DNA of 64,000 nucleotides from the NCBI GenBank assembly GCA_045656145.1, contig JAZOQP010000037.1, forward strand, positions 23,826 through 87,825. Direction: 5' to 3'. This DNA comes from SIG565 sp045656145. Lineage in GTDB: Bacteria; Bacillota; Clostridia; Oscillospirales; Acutalibacteraceae. A program made the translations under genes and the position numbers. Below the pieces are notes generated by a model. That model was given only the letters and a program-made list of their open reading frames with translations, did no database searches and was not told the origin of the DNA. This document shows, one piece after another, positions 51,895-61,080 of this stretch. Positions within the stretch are counted from its first letter, which is position 1; every line of letters starts with the position of its first letter.

Positions 51895-54090
51895 CTATTT
51901 ATTAATTCTTTCAACGCTGAAAACTCCTGAAAGTTTTTCAATATGGTTAATAATGTTTTTAAGATGGGTTAATCCCTCGGTGCTGACGGTTACATCAATA
52001 AGACAGTTTCCGCCCTTTAAAGGTCTTGCATTAACATTATGAAGAGAAACATGCATATTATAAAGGGTTGTTGTAACCTCGGCTAAAAGGCCATCACGGT
52101 CAAGTCCCATAATCTGAAGCGAAGAAGTAAACATTTTTGTTTTGCTTCCTGCGGCCCAATGAGCGTTTACCCATCTGCCCGGCTCATCCGCCTCGGTTAT
52201 ATCCTTTGGAACATTAATGCAATCTCTTTTATGGATAGACACGCCATGTCCTCTTGTGATAAAGCCAATAATATCATCACCCGGAAGCGGCGCACAACAT
52301 TTTGAAAATTTAATAAGGCAATCATGAAGTCCATCAACAATAACACCATCGGTTGAGGTTTTATGGTTAATGGGGATGATTTCGGGAGTTTCAGTCTTCG
52401 TTGCTGCTTTGCGAAGTTTTCCGTAATCATCCTTAATTCTCGGCATAATTTTAGATAGCAAAATTCCACCATAGCCGATAGCTGCATAAAATTCTTCGGA
52501 ATCGGAAAATTTATATTTTTTAGCAATGTCCGAAATGAATTCTTCAAATTCATCATCGCTAAAGCTCATAAGATTTCGCTTAAATTCAGCCTCAATGCTT
52601 TCTTTTCCGTTTTCAATATTTTCAGCGCGTTTTTCCTTTTTAAACCAAGAGCGTATTTTAGCCTTAGCCTGATTTGTAACAGCAATGTTAAGCCAATCTC
52701 GGCTGGGGCCTCTGCCCGCTTGATTTGAGGTTAAAATTTCAATAATTTCGCCTGTATTTATAACGTGATTAATGGGAACTATTTTACCATCAACCTTAGC
52801 GCCAACCATCTTTATACCAACTGCAGTATGAATAGCAAAGGCAAAATCTATAACGGTTGAGCCAACAGGCAGATTTATAACATCGCCTTTGGGTGTTACT
52901 GCAAAAACATCATCCTGCGCCAAATCAACCTTGATATTGCTGATGATTTCGGATGAATCTCCCGCCGTTGACTGATTTTCAAGAATCTGGCGCACCCAAG
53001 CGAGTTGCTCTTCCATCTTCTCTCTCTTATTTTCAATTCCAACCTTATATTTCCAATGCGCCGCGATACCATATTCGGCTGTGTGGTGCATTTCGGCAGT
53101 TCTTATCTGAATTTCAAAGGGAATACCCTCTCTGCCGATAACGGTTGTATGGAGTGATTGATAGCGGTTTGGTTTAGGCATAGAAATATAGTCCTTAAAC
53201 CTGCCGGGAATAGGACGAAACATATCATGCATAATGCCAAGAATATTATAACAATCAGGTATTGTATCGGTTATAATTCTAAGGGCGTAAATATCATAAA
53301 TTTCATCAAAATCCTTGCCCTGAACAAACATTTTTCTATAAATTCCGTGAATTGATTTAACTCTCGACTGAATAGAAATATTAACATTCGGAATAACAGT
53401 TCTTAGCCTCTCCTCAATTTTTCCGCTTATGGAATAGAGGATTTTTTCTCTGTTTTCGCGCCTTACCTTTAAAAGCTGCTCAATTTGTTCATAAGCAATA
53501 GGGTCAAGGTGCTTAATAGAAAGGTCTTCAAGTTCCTCTTTGATGGGTCGGATACCTAAGCGGTGAGCAATCGGCGCATAAATTTCAAGGGTTTCAACCG
53601 ATTTTTCAAGCTGCTTATAGTCCGACATTGCATCGATTGTTCGCATATTATGAAGCCTATCGGCGAGTTTTATAAGAATAACCCTTATATCCTCCGCCAT
53701 AGCCATAAGCATTTTGCGAAGATTTTCAGCCTGTTGCTGTTCCTTGGTTGTGTATGTGATTTTTCCAAGCTTTGTAACACCATCAACTATATAGGCTACC
53801 TCTTTACCGAACTTCTTTTTTATATCATCCAACGTAATATCGGTATCCTCTACGGTATCGTGCAAAAGCGCCGCCGCAATAGCTTCAGAATCCATACCCA
53901 AGGTTATGATTATTTTGGCAACATTATATGGGTGAAGATAAAACTCTTCCTTTGAAGAGCGCAACTGACCCTTATGAGCCTCAACACAGCATTCATAAGC
54001 CGATTTAATAAGCTCATAATCATAATCAAGCCCTTGGTTTTCCAAAAGCTTTAATAGAATCTCATAGTTTTCTATATAAGCGCTATCCAT
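51895..54090 (-). CDS. rel: Bifunctional (p)ppGpp synthetase/hydrolase (RSH, Rel)
   Basis: The 731-residue protein has an HD hydrolase domain (about 45-185; LLHDTVEDT with the His-Asp pair), the synthetase domain (about 230-345; RFKDYISMPKPNRYQSLHTT), TGS (about 395-455; VFAVTPKGDVINLP), and a C-terminal ACT domain (about 655-728). The RFKDYI sequence is the bifunctional RFKD type. It sets (p)ppGpp levels in the stringent response. Its start overlaps the recJ stop by 8 bp. Confidence 0.98.
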   Translation of the reverse strand: MDSAYIENYEILLKLLENQGLDYDYELIKSAYECCVEAHKGQLRSSKEEFYLHPYNVAKIIITLGMDSEAIAAALLHDTVEDTDITLDDIKKKFGKEVAYIVDGVTKLGKITYTTKEQQQAENLRKMLMAMAEDIRVILIKLADRLHNMRTIDAMSDYKQLEKSVETLEIYAPIAHRLGIRPIKEELEDLSIKHLDPIAYEQIEQLLKVRRENREKILYSISGKIEERLRTVIPNVNISIQSRVKSIHGIYRKMFVQGKDFDEIYDIYALRIITDTIPDCYNILGIMHDMFRPIPGRFKDYISMPKPNRYQSLHTTVIGREGIPFEIQIRTAEMHHTAEYGIAAHWKYKVGIENKREKMEEQLAWVRQILENQSTAGDSSEIISNIKVDLAQDDVFAVTPKGDVINLPVGSTVIDFAFAIHTAVGIKMVGAKVDGKIVPINHVINTGEIIEILTSNQAGRGPSRDWLNIAVTNQAKAKIRSWFKKEKRAENIENGKESIEAEFKRNLMSFSDDEFEEFISDIAKKYKFSDSEEFYAAIGYGGILLSKIMPRIKDDYGKLRKAATKTETPEIIPINHKTSTDGVIVDGLHDCLIKFSKCCAPLPGDDIIGFITRGHGVSIHKRDCINVPKDITEADEPGRWVNAHWAAGSKTKMFTSSLQIMGLDRDGLLAEVTTTLYNMHVSLHNVNARPLKGGNCLIDVTVSTEGLTHLKNIINHIEKLSGVFSVERINK

Positions 54091-56095
54091 TAATGTCGCC
54101 CCCTAACCTTTTAAAAATTTCCGAAGAATCAAGGTTTGATTTTTTATTCTCAACAACCGCTAAATATTTGAAATAACTTATCTTTAAAGATGTGATAAGG
54201 CCTAATTCTTCTAAAATATCAATAGCAACGCAGGTTTTAAAATAACCTAAATTGCCAAGAAAACGCTGAACAACAAGTTGACGCGGAACAGTGCCGTTAA
54301 CACTTCTGTAAACCATACCTATTTCCTTGCGGCTAATCTTCGGATACTCCTTGTTTTCTCCTCGATTAAAAGCATCATATAATGCAAAATCCTCAAAGAA
54401 GGCATCCTCATCAATACCCGATTTTCTAACCGAAACCGCCTTAACGCTCACATTTCGGTTGCCGGAATATTCATTAACGCTGACACTTACCGCAACATCT
54501 ATAACATCCCCAACAATAAACGGGAAGGAGCTTGTAGGAATGGAAAAACACATCACCTGAATACTAGCTCCGTTTCGAGCAAGTAACAGCTTTGTATGCT
54601 TGCCCTCACAAATTTCGGTAATTCTTGTAATCTCCAAATTATAAAGGCCAAATATTGGCGAAGGGTTGCCTGCGCCAAATGGCTCTAATTCACTTATGGC
54701 TTCGGCAAGGTCTAAAGTAACCCCGCTAATATTAAGCTTGCAGTCAAGCTTTAGCGTTGGGATAACGGGCGGCAAAGAATCCGCATATTCATTAATTGCT
54801 TTTCTTAAAGCTGCAACATCGTCTTTTTTAAGGGTAAGTCCTGCGGCTAATTGATGGCCACCGTATTTTAAAAGTAAATCCTCAACCGCTTTGAGCGCAT
54901 CGTGAAGAGAAAAGCCGTTAATACTTCTTCCCGAGCCCGAGGCTAAATCGCCATCCTCATTTAAAAGGATTGTGGGCTTTCCATATTTTTCGGTTATTCT
55001 GGCCGCCGCAATACCAAGCACACCCGGATGCCAATTTTCGCCTGATGCTACAATAACCTTTTCATATTGATAACCATTTTCCTCGATTTGAGCACAAGCT
55101 TCGCTTACAACTTGTTGTTCCATAGATTGACGAGCGCGATTTTGCTCCTCTATCAATGCCGCTAATTCATTAGCGCGGTTAAAATCATCGCAAAGCAGTA
55201 GCTCTGCGGCAGGCAAAGGCGAATCCATTCTTCCTGCAGCATTAAGGCGCGGACAAATACCAAAGGCAATATTCCCCGCAGTTACTTTACCTCTGCCAAT
55301 ACCGGCAGAATTTAAAAGAGCAATAAGCCCCATTTTCTTTGTGTTGTTAATTGCCTTTACGCCCTCTTTAACAATGCATCGGTTTTCCTCCCTTAAGGGC
55401 ATAACATCAGCAACAAGACCAATGCAAAGCAAATCAGCATACTCATAAAGGAGCTCCTCGGGCTCACAGTTTTCTACAGCGCAAACCACCTTGAATGCCA
55501 CCAAAACTCCACTTATTTCCTTAAAGGTGCAAGCGCTGTTTTTCAAATGCGGGTCTACAACCGCTAAAGCATCGGGTAACACCTCAGGTGGAATATGATG
55601 GTCGGTTACAACTGTACCAATGCCCAACCCTTTTGCATACTCAACTTCATCTACAGCTGAAATACCATTATCAACCGTGATAATAAGCTCTACTCCCTCG
55701 CCCTTTAAATAATCAATGGCGTTACTATTCATACCATAACCATCAGAAAAGCGGTCAGGCAAATAATAAATAACATTTGCGTTTCGTTTTTTAAGATAGG
55801 AATAAAAAAGCACGGTTGAGGTAATGCCATCGCAATCATAATCTCCGAAAACTGCAATTTTGCTTCCCTTTTCTATCGCTTCATTTATAACCTCTGCCGC
55901 CTTTTCTATATCAGGCAATTCATACTGAGAAGAAAGTATTGGCTCTTCACTTAAAAACATCTCAAGGTCTTCGGGAGTTTCGTATCCGCGGGAAAGCGCA
56001 ATAAGAGCTAAAAACGGGTCAACATCGCAAATCTCTGCAAGTTCAGATGCCCTTTCCTTATCAGCAGAAGATACAATCCACTTCTTATAAGCCAT
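54083..56095 (-). CDS. recJ: Single-strand-specific exonuclease RecJ
   Basis: The 670-residue protein has the DHH domain with DYDCDGITST near 85-94 and TDHHIPP near residue 165-171, the DHHA1 domain with LNAAGRMDSPLPA and GSGRSINGF, and an OB-fold-like C-terminal region (about 450 onward). It degrades single-stranded DNA 5' to 3' in recombination and repair. It heads the recJ-rel-dtd-MBL-hemZ-zinc ribbon-mtnN-like operon. In related species apt sits between recJ and rel; here it does not. Confidence 0.96.
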   Translation of the reverse strand: MAYKKWIVSSADKERASELAEICDVDPFLALIALSRGYETPEDLEMFLSEEPILSSQYELPDIEKAAEVINEAIEKGSKIAVFGDYDCDGITSTVLFYSYLKKRNANVIYYLPDRFSDGYGMNSNAIDYLKGEGVELIITVDNGISAVDEVEYAKGLGIGTVVTDHHIPPEVLPDALAVVDPHLKNSACTFKEISGVLVAFKVVCAVENCEPEELLYEYADLLCIGLVADVMPLREENRCIVKEGVKAINNTKKMGLIALLNSAGIGRGKVTAGNIAFGICPRLNAAGRMDSPLPAAELLLCDDFNRANELAALIEEQNRARQSMEQQVVSEACAQIEENGYQYEKVIVASGENWHPGVLGIAAARITEKYGKPTILLNEDGDLASGSGRSINGFSLHDALKAVEDLLLKYGGHQLAAGLTLKKDDVAALRKAINEYADSLPPVIPTLKLDCKLNISGVTLDLAEAISELEPFGAGNPSPIFGLYNLEITRITEICEGKHTKLLLARNGASIQVMCFSIPTSSFPFIVGDVIDVAVSVSVNEYSGNRNVSVKAVSVRKSGIDEDAFFEDFALYDAFNRGENKEYPKISRKEIGMVYRSVNGTVPRQLVVQRFLGNLGYFKTCVAIDILEELGLITSLKISYFKYLAVVENKKSNLDSSEIFKRLGGDING

Positions 56096-56127
56096 ACTAT
56101 TCCCCCCATTTTACTATTTAATAATTA

Positions 56128-56156
56128 ATTATATCACTTTTTTAAGCATTTTACAA
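56128..56156 (-). promoter_or_regulatory. Promoter of the recJ operon
   Basis: Minus strand -35 TTGTAA (56151-56156), 17-bp spacer, -10 TATAAT (56128-56133), 32 bp from the recJ start. Confidence 0.75.
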
Positions 56157-56204
56157 GGAAAGTAATATAAATATTTAATAATAAATAATTAAATTAATTA
56201 GTTC

Positions 56205-56233
56205 TTGCCGAAATGGACATTTTATGTTAAAAT
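56205..56233 (+). promoter_or_regulatory. Promoter of trpS-holB-ricT
   Basis: -35 TTGCCG (56205-56210), 17-bp spacer, -10 TAAAAT (56228-56233), 34 bp from ATG. It is divergent from the recJ promoter. Confidence 0.65.
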
Positions 56234-56267
56234 AATATAGATAATATATTCCGAAAGGATGAAATAT

Positions 56268-57263
56268 ATGGAAAACGAAAAGAAAAAGGTTTTAAGTTGC
56301 ATTCAGCCGAGCGGTATGCTTACCCTCGGAAACTATTTGGGTGCGCTTAAAAATTGGAAAAATATGGTGGAGGAGTTTGACTGTACCTTTGCGGTTGCTG
56401 ACCTCCATGCTATAACCGTTCGTCAGGAACCCGCCAAGCTTCGCGCTCAAATTTATTCAACAGCGGCTCTTCTTTTAGCTCTCGGCATTGATCCGGAAAA
56501 GAACACATTATTTATTCAGTCTCACGTTGCTGCTCACTCCCAGCTTTCTTGGATTCTTTCTTGCTATACACAGTTTGGCGAGTTATCCCGTATGACTCAG
56601 TTTAAGGAAAAATCACTAAAGCATGCCGACAATGTAAACGCAGGTCTTTTCACCTATCCCGTTCTTATGGCGGCAGATATTCTTCTATATAAACCCGATT
56701 TAGTGCCCGTAGGCGCAGACCAGAAGCAGCACCTTGAAATCGCCCGCGATATAGCCACCCGCTTTAACGGAGTTTATGGCGATGTTTTCACAATTCCCGA
56801 GCCTTATATTGCAAAAACAGGAGCCCGCGTTATGTCGCTTCAGGACCCGAGCAAAAAAATGTCTAAATCGGATGAAAACATCAATTCCTGGGTTGCTATT
56901 CTTGATAGCAAAGATGATATTATGAGAAAATTCAAGCGCGCTGTAACCGATAGTGAAGCAAAGGTTTGCATTGGCGAAAACAAGCTTGGAATTAATAACC
57001 TTATCACTATTTATTCGGCAATAACAGGCAAAACTGCCGAAGAAATAACAAACGAGTTTGAAGGCCGTGGCTATGGCGACTTTAAATTGGCTGTTGGCGA
57101 AGCCGTCGCCGAAGAGCTAGCTCCCATAAAGGAAAAATATGAAACCTTTATTTCGGATAAAAAGCAACTTGAAGATATTTATAAAAACGGTGCCGAAAAG
57201 GCAGGTTACACTGCAAGAAGAACTCTCGGCAAAGTAATGAAAAAGGTTGGATTTGTTTTATGA
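56268..57263 (+). CDS. trpS: Tryptophanyl-tRNA synthetase
   Basis: ATG 56268 follows GAAAGGAT at good spacing (331 residues); the ATG 9 bases earlier overlaps that site. The class I motifs are TLGN (near 19-22, the HIGH equivalent) and KMSKS near residue 200. GADQKQH near residue 145 is typical. It charges tRNA-Trp. It overlaps holB by 4 bases. No T-box leader fits the 34-bp space. Confidence 0.97.
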   Translation: MENEKKKVLSCIQPSGMLTLGNYLGALKNWKNMVEEFDCTFAVADLHAITVRQEPAKLRAQIYSTAALLLALGIDPEKNTLFIQSHVAAHSQLSWILSCYTQFGELSRMTQFKEKSLKHADNVNAGLFTYPVLMAADILLYKPDLVPVGADQKQHLEIARDIATRFNGVYGDVFTIPEPYIAKTGARVMSLQDPSKKMSKSDENINSWVAILDSKDDIMRKFKRAVTDSEAKVCIGENKLGINNLITIYSAITGKTAEEITNEFEGRGYGDFKLAVGEAVAEELAPIKEKYETFISDKKQLEDIYKNGAEKAGYTARRTLGKVMKKVGFVL

Positions 57264-58183
57264 TAAACTGCCTTGCAGGCAACAGAAGGGTGCAGGATTC
57301 TATTGATAATTTGCTTAAAAGCAATGCTCTCCCCCACGCCGTTATTATCGAGGGCGATGAGGGAACGGGCAAGCACACCCTTTCTTTGCTTTTAGCCAAG
57401 GCTTCTCTTTGCAAAGGAAATAATAAGCCTTGTGAAGAGTGTACCGATTGCCGACTCGCAAGCAGCAGCAACCACCCCGATATTGAGTTTTTTACCCCCG
57501 AAGATAAGAAAAAATCTCTCAGCGTTGAGCAGATAAGAAAAATCAGGGCAAATGCTTTTGTCAAGGCTCACAGGGGCGGCAAAAAGGTTTTTATAATTGA
57601 TAAAGCGGATTCCTTAAGCGAAAATTCTCAAAATGCTCTCTTAAAGGTAATAGAAGAGCCACCTCAAGATATTCTCTTTATTTTGATTTGCGTATCATCT
57701 TCCCGCCTTTTAGAAACAATCATTTCCCGCTGCGTTACCTTTTCCCTGTTTCCGCCGCAAGAGACTGAAGCACTTGAATATTTAAAAACTGTTTCCAAAA
57801 AAAGTGAAGAAGAAATAAAAAATGCTCTTCAAATCACTCATAATAATATAGGCAAGGCGGCGGCTCTTTTAAATAAAAAGAAAACCGAAAAGGCTATGCT
57901 TGCCGAAAAGTTTTTAGATTCACTTTTAGAAAGTGAATCAGAAATTAACCTGCTTCTTCTTTTAAAACCACTCGAAAAAGACCGCATTAAAACCGCGGAA
58001 TTCATAAGCGAACTTAAAATATTAACCGCCGAAAAGGTAAGGCTTAATCTCCGCTTCCCTACCCTTTCCGGTAAGCTTTTAGAAATGTACGAAACTATAA
58101 GCGAACTTGAAGAGTTGTTACCATTCAATGTTAATTTACCGCTATTCTTCACGCTTCTCGTTTCAAAACTAAATCTACAATAG
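57260..58183 (+). CDS. holB: DNA polymerase III delta-prime-like clamp-loader subunit
   Basis: The 307-residue protein has a Walker A-like EGDEGTGKHT (31-40), a zinc module with Cys51, Cys58, Cys61 and Cys64, and the sensor region LLKVIEEPPQDILFIL near 124-140. It overlaps trpS by ATGA-like coupling (TTATGATAA). It opens and loads the sliding clamp with the tau/gamma and delta subunits. Its place before ricT is widely conserved in Firmicutes (holB-yaaT). Confidence 0.93.
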   Translation: MINCLAGNRRVQDSIDNLLKSNALPHAVIIEGDEGTGKHTLSLLLAKASLCKGNNKPCEECTDCRLASSSNHPDIEFFTPEDKKKSLSVEQIRKIRANAFVKAHRGGKKVFIIDKADSLSENSQNALLKVIEEPPQDILFILICVSSSRLLETIISRCVTFSLFPPQETEALEYLKTVSKKSEEEIKNALQITHNNIGKAAALLNKKKTEKAMLAEKFLDSLLESESEINLLLLLKPLEKDRIKTAEFISELKILTAEKVRLNLRFPTLSGKLLEMYETISELEELLPFNVNLPLFFTLLVSKLNLQ

Positions 58184-58192
58184 GAGGAAATT

Positions 58193-59038
58193 ATGACACA
58201 GGTCGTTTCCATAAAATTTAAACAAGATGGCAGAATCTATTATTTCAACCCCGAAGATATTTCTTTAAATGATGGCGACTATGCCGTTGTTGAAACTTCG
58301 CGCGGAATTGAGTGTGGTCTTGTATATAAAGGTAACCATTCGGTGCCTGACAGTAAAATTACTTTTCCGCTAAAAAAGGTTATAAGGAAGGCCGATGAAA
58401 AGGATATAAACCGCCTTCAAAACAACCGAAAAAAAGAGGATGAGGCCTTCAAAGAATGCCTAAAATTAATAGAAGCTCATAAGCTTGAAATGGATTTAAC
58501 AAGGGTTGAATACTCCTTTGATTCAAGCAAAATTATTTTCTATTTCACTTCAGAAGGCAGAGTTGACTTTAGAGAACTCGTTAAGGACCTTGCCGCTAAA
58601 TTCCACACAAGAATTGAACTAAGGCAAATTGGTGTTCGAGATGAAGCAAAAATGCTCGGTGGAATAGGCCTATGCGGTCAGCCTTTTTGCTGTTCAAGAT
58701 TTTTAAGTGATTTCCAACCTGTTTCTATCAAGATGGCTAAGGAGCAGGGTCTTTCCCTTAATCCTACTAAAATTTCAGGCTCCTGCGGCAGACTTATGTG
58801 TTGCCTAAAATATGAGCAGGATGCTTATGAGCATTTAATCTCAATAACACCCGGTGTTAATTCAACCGTTAAATCATCCACAGGTAAGGTTGGAACCGTT
58901 ACCGATGTTAATTTAATCACAGGTAATATTATGGTAAAATTCGAGGATACCGAATTCCCTGTTAAACTAAACCGCCGAGATGTTCAGATTCTCTCTCGCG
59001 GCAAAAAGAAAAAACAACCCGAACAAACCGAAAAATAA
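58193..59038 (+). CDS. ricT: PSP1-domain protein RicT (YaaT)
   Basis: The 281-residue protein has the C-rich PSP1 domain with Cys161, Cys166, Cys167, Cys198, Cys203 and Cys204 (LCGQPFCC and SGSCGRLMCCLKYE). In Bacillus RicT (YaaT), with YmcA and YlbF, binds Fe-S clusters and controls RNase Y mRNA processing and sporulation. A Lys/Gln-rich tail ends it. AGGAGGAAAT precedes ATG, 9 bp past holB. The synteny and cysteines make the call firm. Confidence 0.95.
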   Translation: MTQVVSIKFKQDGRIYYFNPEDISLNDGDYAVVETSRGIECGLVYKGNHSVPDSKITFPLKKVIRKADEKDINRLQNNRKKEDEAFKECLKLIEAHKLEMDLTRVEYSFDSSKIIFYFTSEGRVDFRELVKDLAAKFHTRIELRQIGVRDEAKMLGGIGLCGQPFCCSRFLSDFQPVSIKMAKEQGLSLNPTKISGSCGRLMCCLKYEQDAYEHLISITPGVNSTVKSSTGKVGTVTDVNLITGNIMVKFEDTEFPVKLNRRDVQILSRGKKKKQPEQTEK

Positions 59039-59041
59039 TAC

Positions 59042-59070
59042 TTGATTTTTTAGGCATTACTTGTTACAAT
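59042..59070 (+). promoter_or_regulatory. Promoter of ferredoxin
   Basis: -35 TTGATT (59042-59047), 17-bp spacer, -10 TACAAT (59065-59070), 44 bp before ATG. Confidence 0.7.
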
Positions 59071-59114
59071 TAACTTAGTGGGATGACCACACTTATTTTT
59101 GGGAGGTGTGTTGA

Positions 59115-59285
59115 ATGGCTTACAAAATTTCTGATGAATGCATCAACTGCGGTGCTTGCGCAGCTAACTGCCCTGTTGAAGCTATTTCTGAAGGCGAAGA
59201 TAAATTCGTTATTGATGCTGATGCTTGTATCGACTGTGGCGCTTGTGCTTCAGGTTGTCCTGTAGAGGCTATTGCTGCTGAATAA
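59115..59285 (+). CDS. 2[4Fe-4S] ferredoxin
   Basis: The 56-residue protein carries two full CxxCxxCxxxCP-type cluster motifs: CINCGACAANCP in the first half and CIDCGACASGCP in the second. It is the typical clostridial ferredoxin, which takes electrons from pyruvate:ferredoxin oxidoreductase and feeds hydrogenases and other reductases. GGGAGGTGTG precedes ATG 59115. It has its own promoter and terminator, suggesting high independent expression. Confidence 0.97.
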   Translation: MAYKISDECINCGACAANCPVEAISEGEDKFVIDADACIDCGACASGCPVEAIAAE

Positions 59286-59301
59286 TTTCAGTACATAATT
59301 T

Positions 59302-59331
59302 AAACCGAGGCTTTTGCCTCGGTTTTTGTTT
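59302..59331 (+). terminator. Terminator of ferredoxin
   Basis: A perfect 10-bp stem AAACCGAGGC with its complement around TTTT (59302-59325) followed by a T-run, 17 bp past the stop. Confidence 0.85.
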
Positions 59332-59340
59332 TGTTTACTA

Positions 59341-59368
59341 TTGAATTTTTTAAAAAATGTAGTATAAT
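59341..59368 (+). promoter_or_regulatory. Promoter of pduL-hemW-phosphatase
   Basis: -35 TTGAAT (59341-59346), 16-bp spacer, -10 TATAAT (59363-59368), 32 bp before ATG, preceded by AAGGAG at good spacing. Confidence 0.7.
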
Positions 59369-59400
59369 AAATATATAAAAAACAAAAAGGAGAATGAATT

Positions 59401-59976
59401 ATGGAAAAAACAGTTTTAGTTGAAATTTCGGCTCGCCACGTGCACGTTTCCGAAGCCGACCTTGAGGTTCTTTTCGGCAAGGGTTACAAATTAACCCCTA
59501 AGAAAGATTTATCTCAGCCCGGTCAGTTTGCTTGCGAAGAGCGTGTAACCGTTGTTGGTCCTAAAAAGGAACTTGCAGGCGTATCTATCTTAGGCCCCTG
59601 CAGACCTGCTACTCAGGTTGAACTTTCTTTAACAGATGCTCGCTCTATCGGTGTTAAGGCTCCCATTCGTGAATCCGGCGACACTAAGGATAGCGGCGCT
59701 TGTAAATTAGTTGGTCCTTGCGGCGAAGTAGAACTCACCGAAGGCGTTATTGCAGCAAAGCGTCATATCCATATGACCAAGGCTGATGGCGAGAAATACG
59801 GCATTACAGATAAGCAGATTGTATCGGTTAAGATTCCTACCGAAGGCAGAGCTCTTGTGTTCAATGATGTTGTAGCACGTGTAAGCGATTCTTATGCTCT
59901 TGCTATGCACCTTGATACTGATGAGGCTAACGCTGCTGCAATTCCCGGTAGCTGCACAGGTATCATCCTTGACTAA
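59401..59976 (+). CDS. pduL: Phosphate acyltransferase PduL (acetate-forming type)
   Basis: The 191-residue enzyme has the two His motifs of PduL: SARHVHVS (His13, His15) and KRHIHMT (His122, His124), plus His170 near the end. It transfers acyl from CoA to phosphate using two zinc ions. No N-terminal targeting helix for a microcompartment is present and no shell genes are nearby, so it likely replaces Pta in acetate and ATP formation. It is the first of three co-directional genes; hemW starts inside its end. Confidence 0.9.
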   Translation: MEKTVLVEISARHVHVSEADLEVLFGKGYKLTPKKDLSQPGQFACEERVTVVGPKKELAGVSILGPCRPATQVELSLTDARSIGVKAPIRESGDTKDSGACKLVGPCGEVELTEGVIAAKRHIHMTKADGEKYGITDKQIVSVKIPTEGRALVFNDVVARVSDSYALAMHLDTDEANAAAIPGSCTGIILD

Positions 59977-61078
59977 TCTCGGTATTTATATACATATACC
60001 GTTTTGCAAAACAAAATGCAGTTATTGCAATTTTTATTCGGCTGTTTTTTCAGAAAAACTTAAGAATGATTATTGCAAAAAACTTATATCTGACTTAGAA
60101 AAATGGGGCGCGGAGATTTCTCGCCCCATTTCTTCGATTTATATAGGTGGAGGAACACCTACTGCATTTGGCGGTGAAAGACTTTGCGCGGTGCTAAGCG
60201 CCGTTAATAAAAACTTTTTTGTTTTGGAGAATGCCGAAATAACTGTTGAGGGTAACCCTGCCGATGATTATTCCACCCTTGCGCCTATGCTAAGGAAAAG
60301 CGGCTGTAATCGTTTTTCGTTAGGTATTCAGTCTGCTAATGAAGATGAACTTAAAATCCTTAACAGAAGGCATACAAACGAGGATGTAGAGAATGCTATT
60401 CGCATATTAAGAGAGAACGGAATAGACAATATTTCGCTTGATTTAATGTTGGGGCTACCCTATAGCAATATTAACTCCCTTAATAAAAGCATAGATTTCG
60501 TATTGTCGCAAAAGCCCAATCATATTTCGGCTTATATTTTAAAGCTTGAAGAGGGCACGCCACTAGAAAAAGCAAAGGCTGATTATAATTTTCCAAGCGA
60601 AGATGATGTTTGCGAGCAATATCTATTTCTTTGCGAAAAACTAAGGAAAAATAGATATAACCATTATGAAATTTCAAACTTTTCCTTGGAAAACTATGAA
60701 TCTCGGCATAACTCTTCCTATTGGGAATGCAAGGAATATTTAGGCTTTGGCCCATCCGCCCACTCTTTTTATAACGGAAAACGGTTTTTTTATAAAAATG
60801 ATATTAACGAATATATAAATGGCGCCCTCCCCATCCCCGATGGTGAAGGTGGGGATATGCAGGAATATTTAATGCTATCTCTTCGCCTTAAAAAAGGGCT
60901 CAGAAATTCACAGTTTAAAGATAGATTTGGCGAAAATTTATCTGAGAGTGTTTTTGCTAAAGCAAAAAAATTGCAAGAGGCAGGTCTTTGTGATATAATA
61001 GATAACACAATAAGCCTTACCGATAACGGAATGCTTGTTTCAAACACCGTTATAAACTATTTTTTAGAGGAACTTTAA
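59969..61078 (+). CDS. hemW: Radical SAM heme chaperone HemW
   Basis: The start is TTG 59969 (369 residues), overlapping the pduL stop by 8 bases; the opening NLGIYIHIPFC is the standard N-terminus and longer starts would add pduL-frame residues. Cys13, Cys17 and Cys20 (CKTKCSYC) bind the cluster; IYIGGGTPTAF and LGFGPSAHSF follow. HemW binds heme and delivers it to respiratory proteins; it is not the true HemN. AGGT lies about 8 nt upstream of TTG. Confidence 0.9.
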   Translation: MTNLGIYIHIPFCKTKCSYCNFYSAVFSEKLKNDYCKKLISDLEKWGAEISRPISSIYIGGGTPTAFGGERLCAVLSAVNKNFFVLENAEITVEGNPADDYSTLAPMLRKSGCNRFSLGIQSANEDELKILNRRHTNEDVENAIRILRENGIDNISLDLMLGLPYSNINSLNKSIDFVLSQKPNHISAYILKLEEGTPLEKAKADYNFPSEDDVCEQYLFLCEKLRKNRYNHYEISNFSLENYESRHNSSYWECKEYLGFGPSAHSFYNGKRFFYKNDINEYINGALPIPDGEGGDMQEYLMLSLRLKKGLRNSQFKDRFGENLSESVFAKAKKLQEAGLCDIIDNTISLTDNGMLVSNTVINYFLEEL

Positions 61079-61080
61079 TT

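Noticed and set aside
59401..59976. Bacterial microcompartment operon around pduL
   Set aside because: No shell protein genes and no encapsulation helix; PduL more likely serves acetate metabolism.
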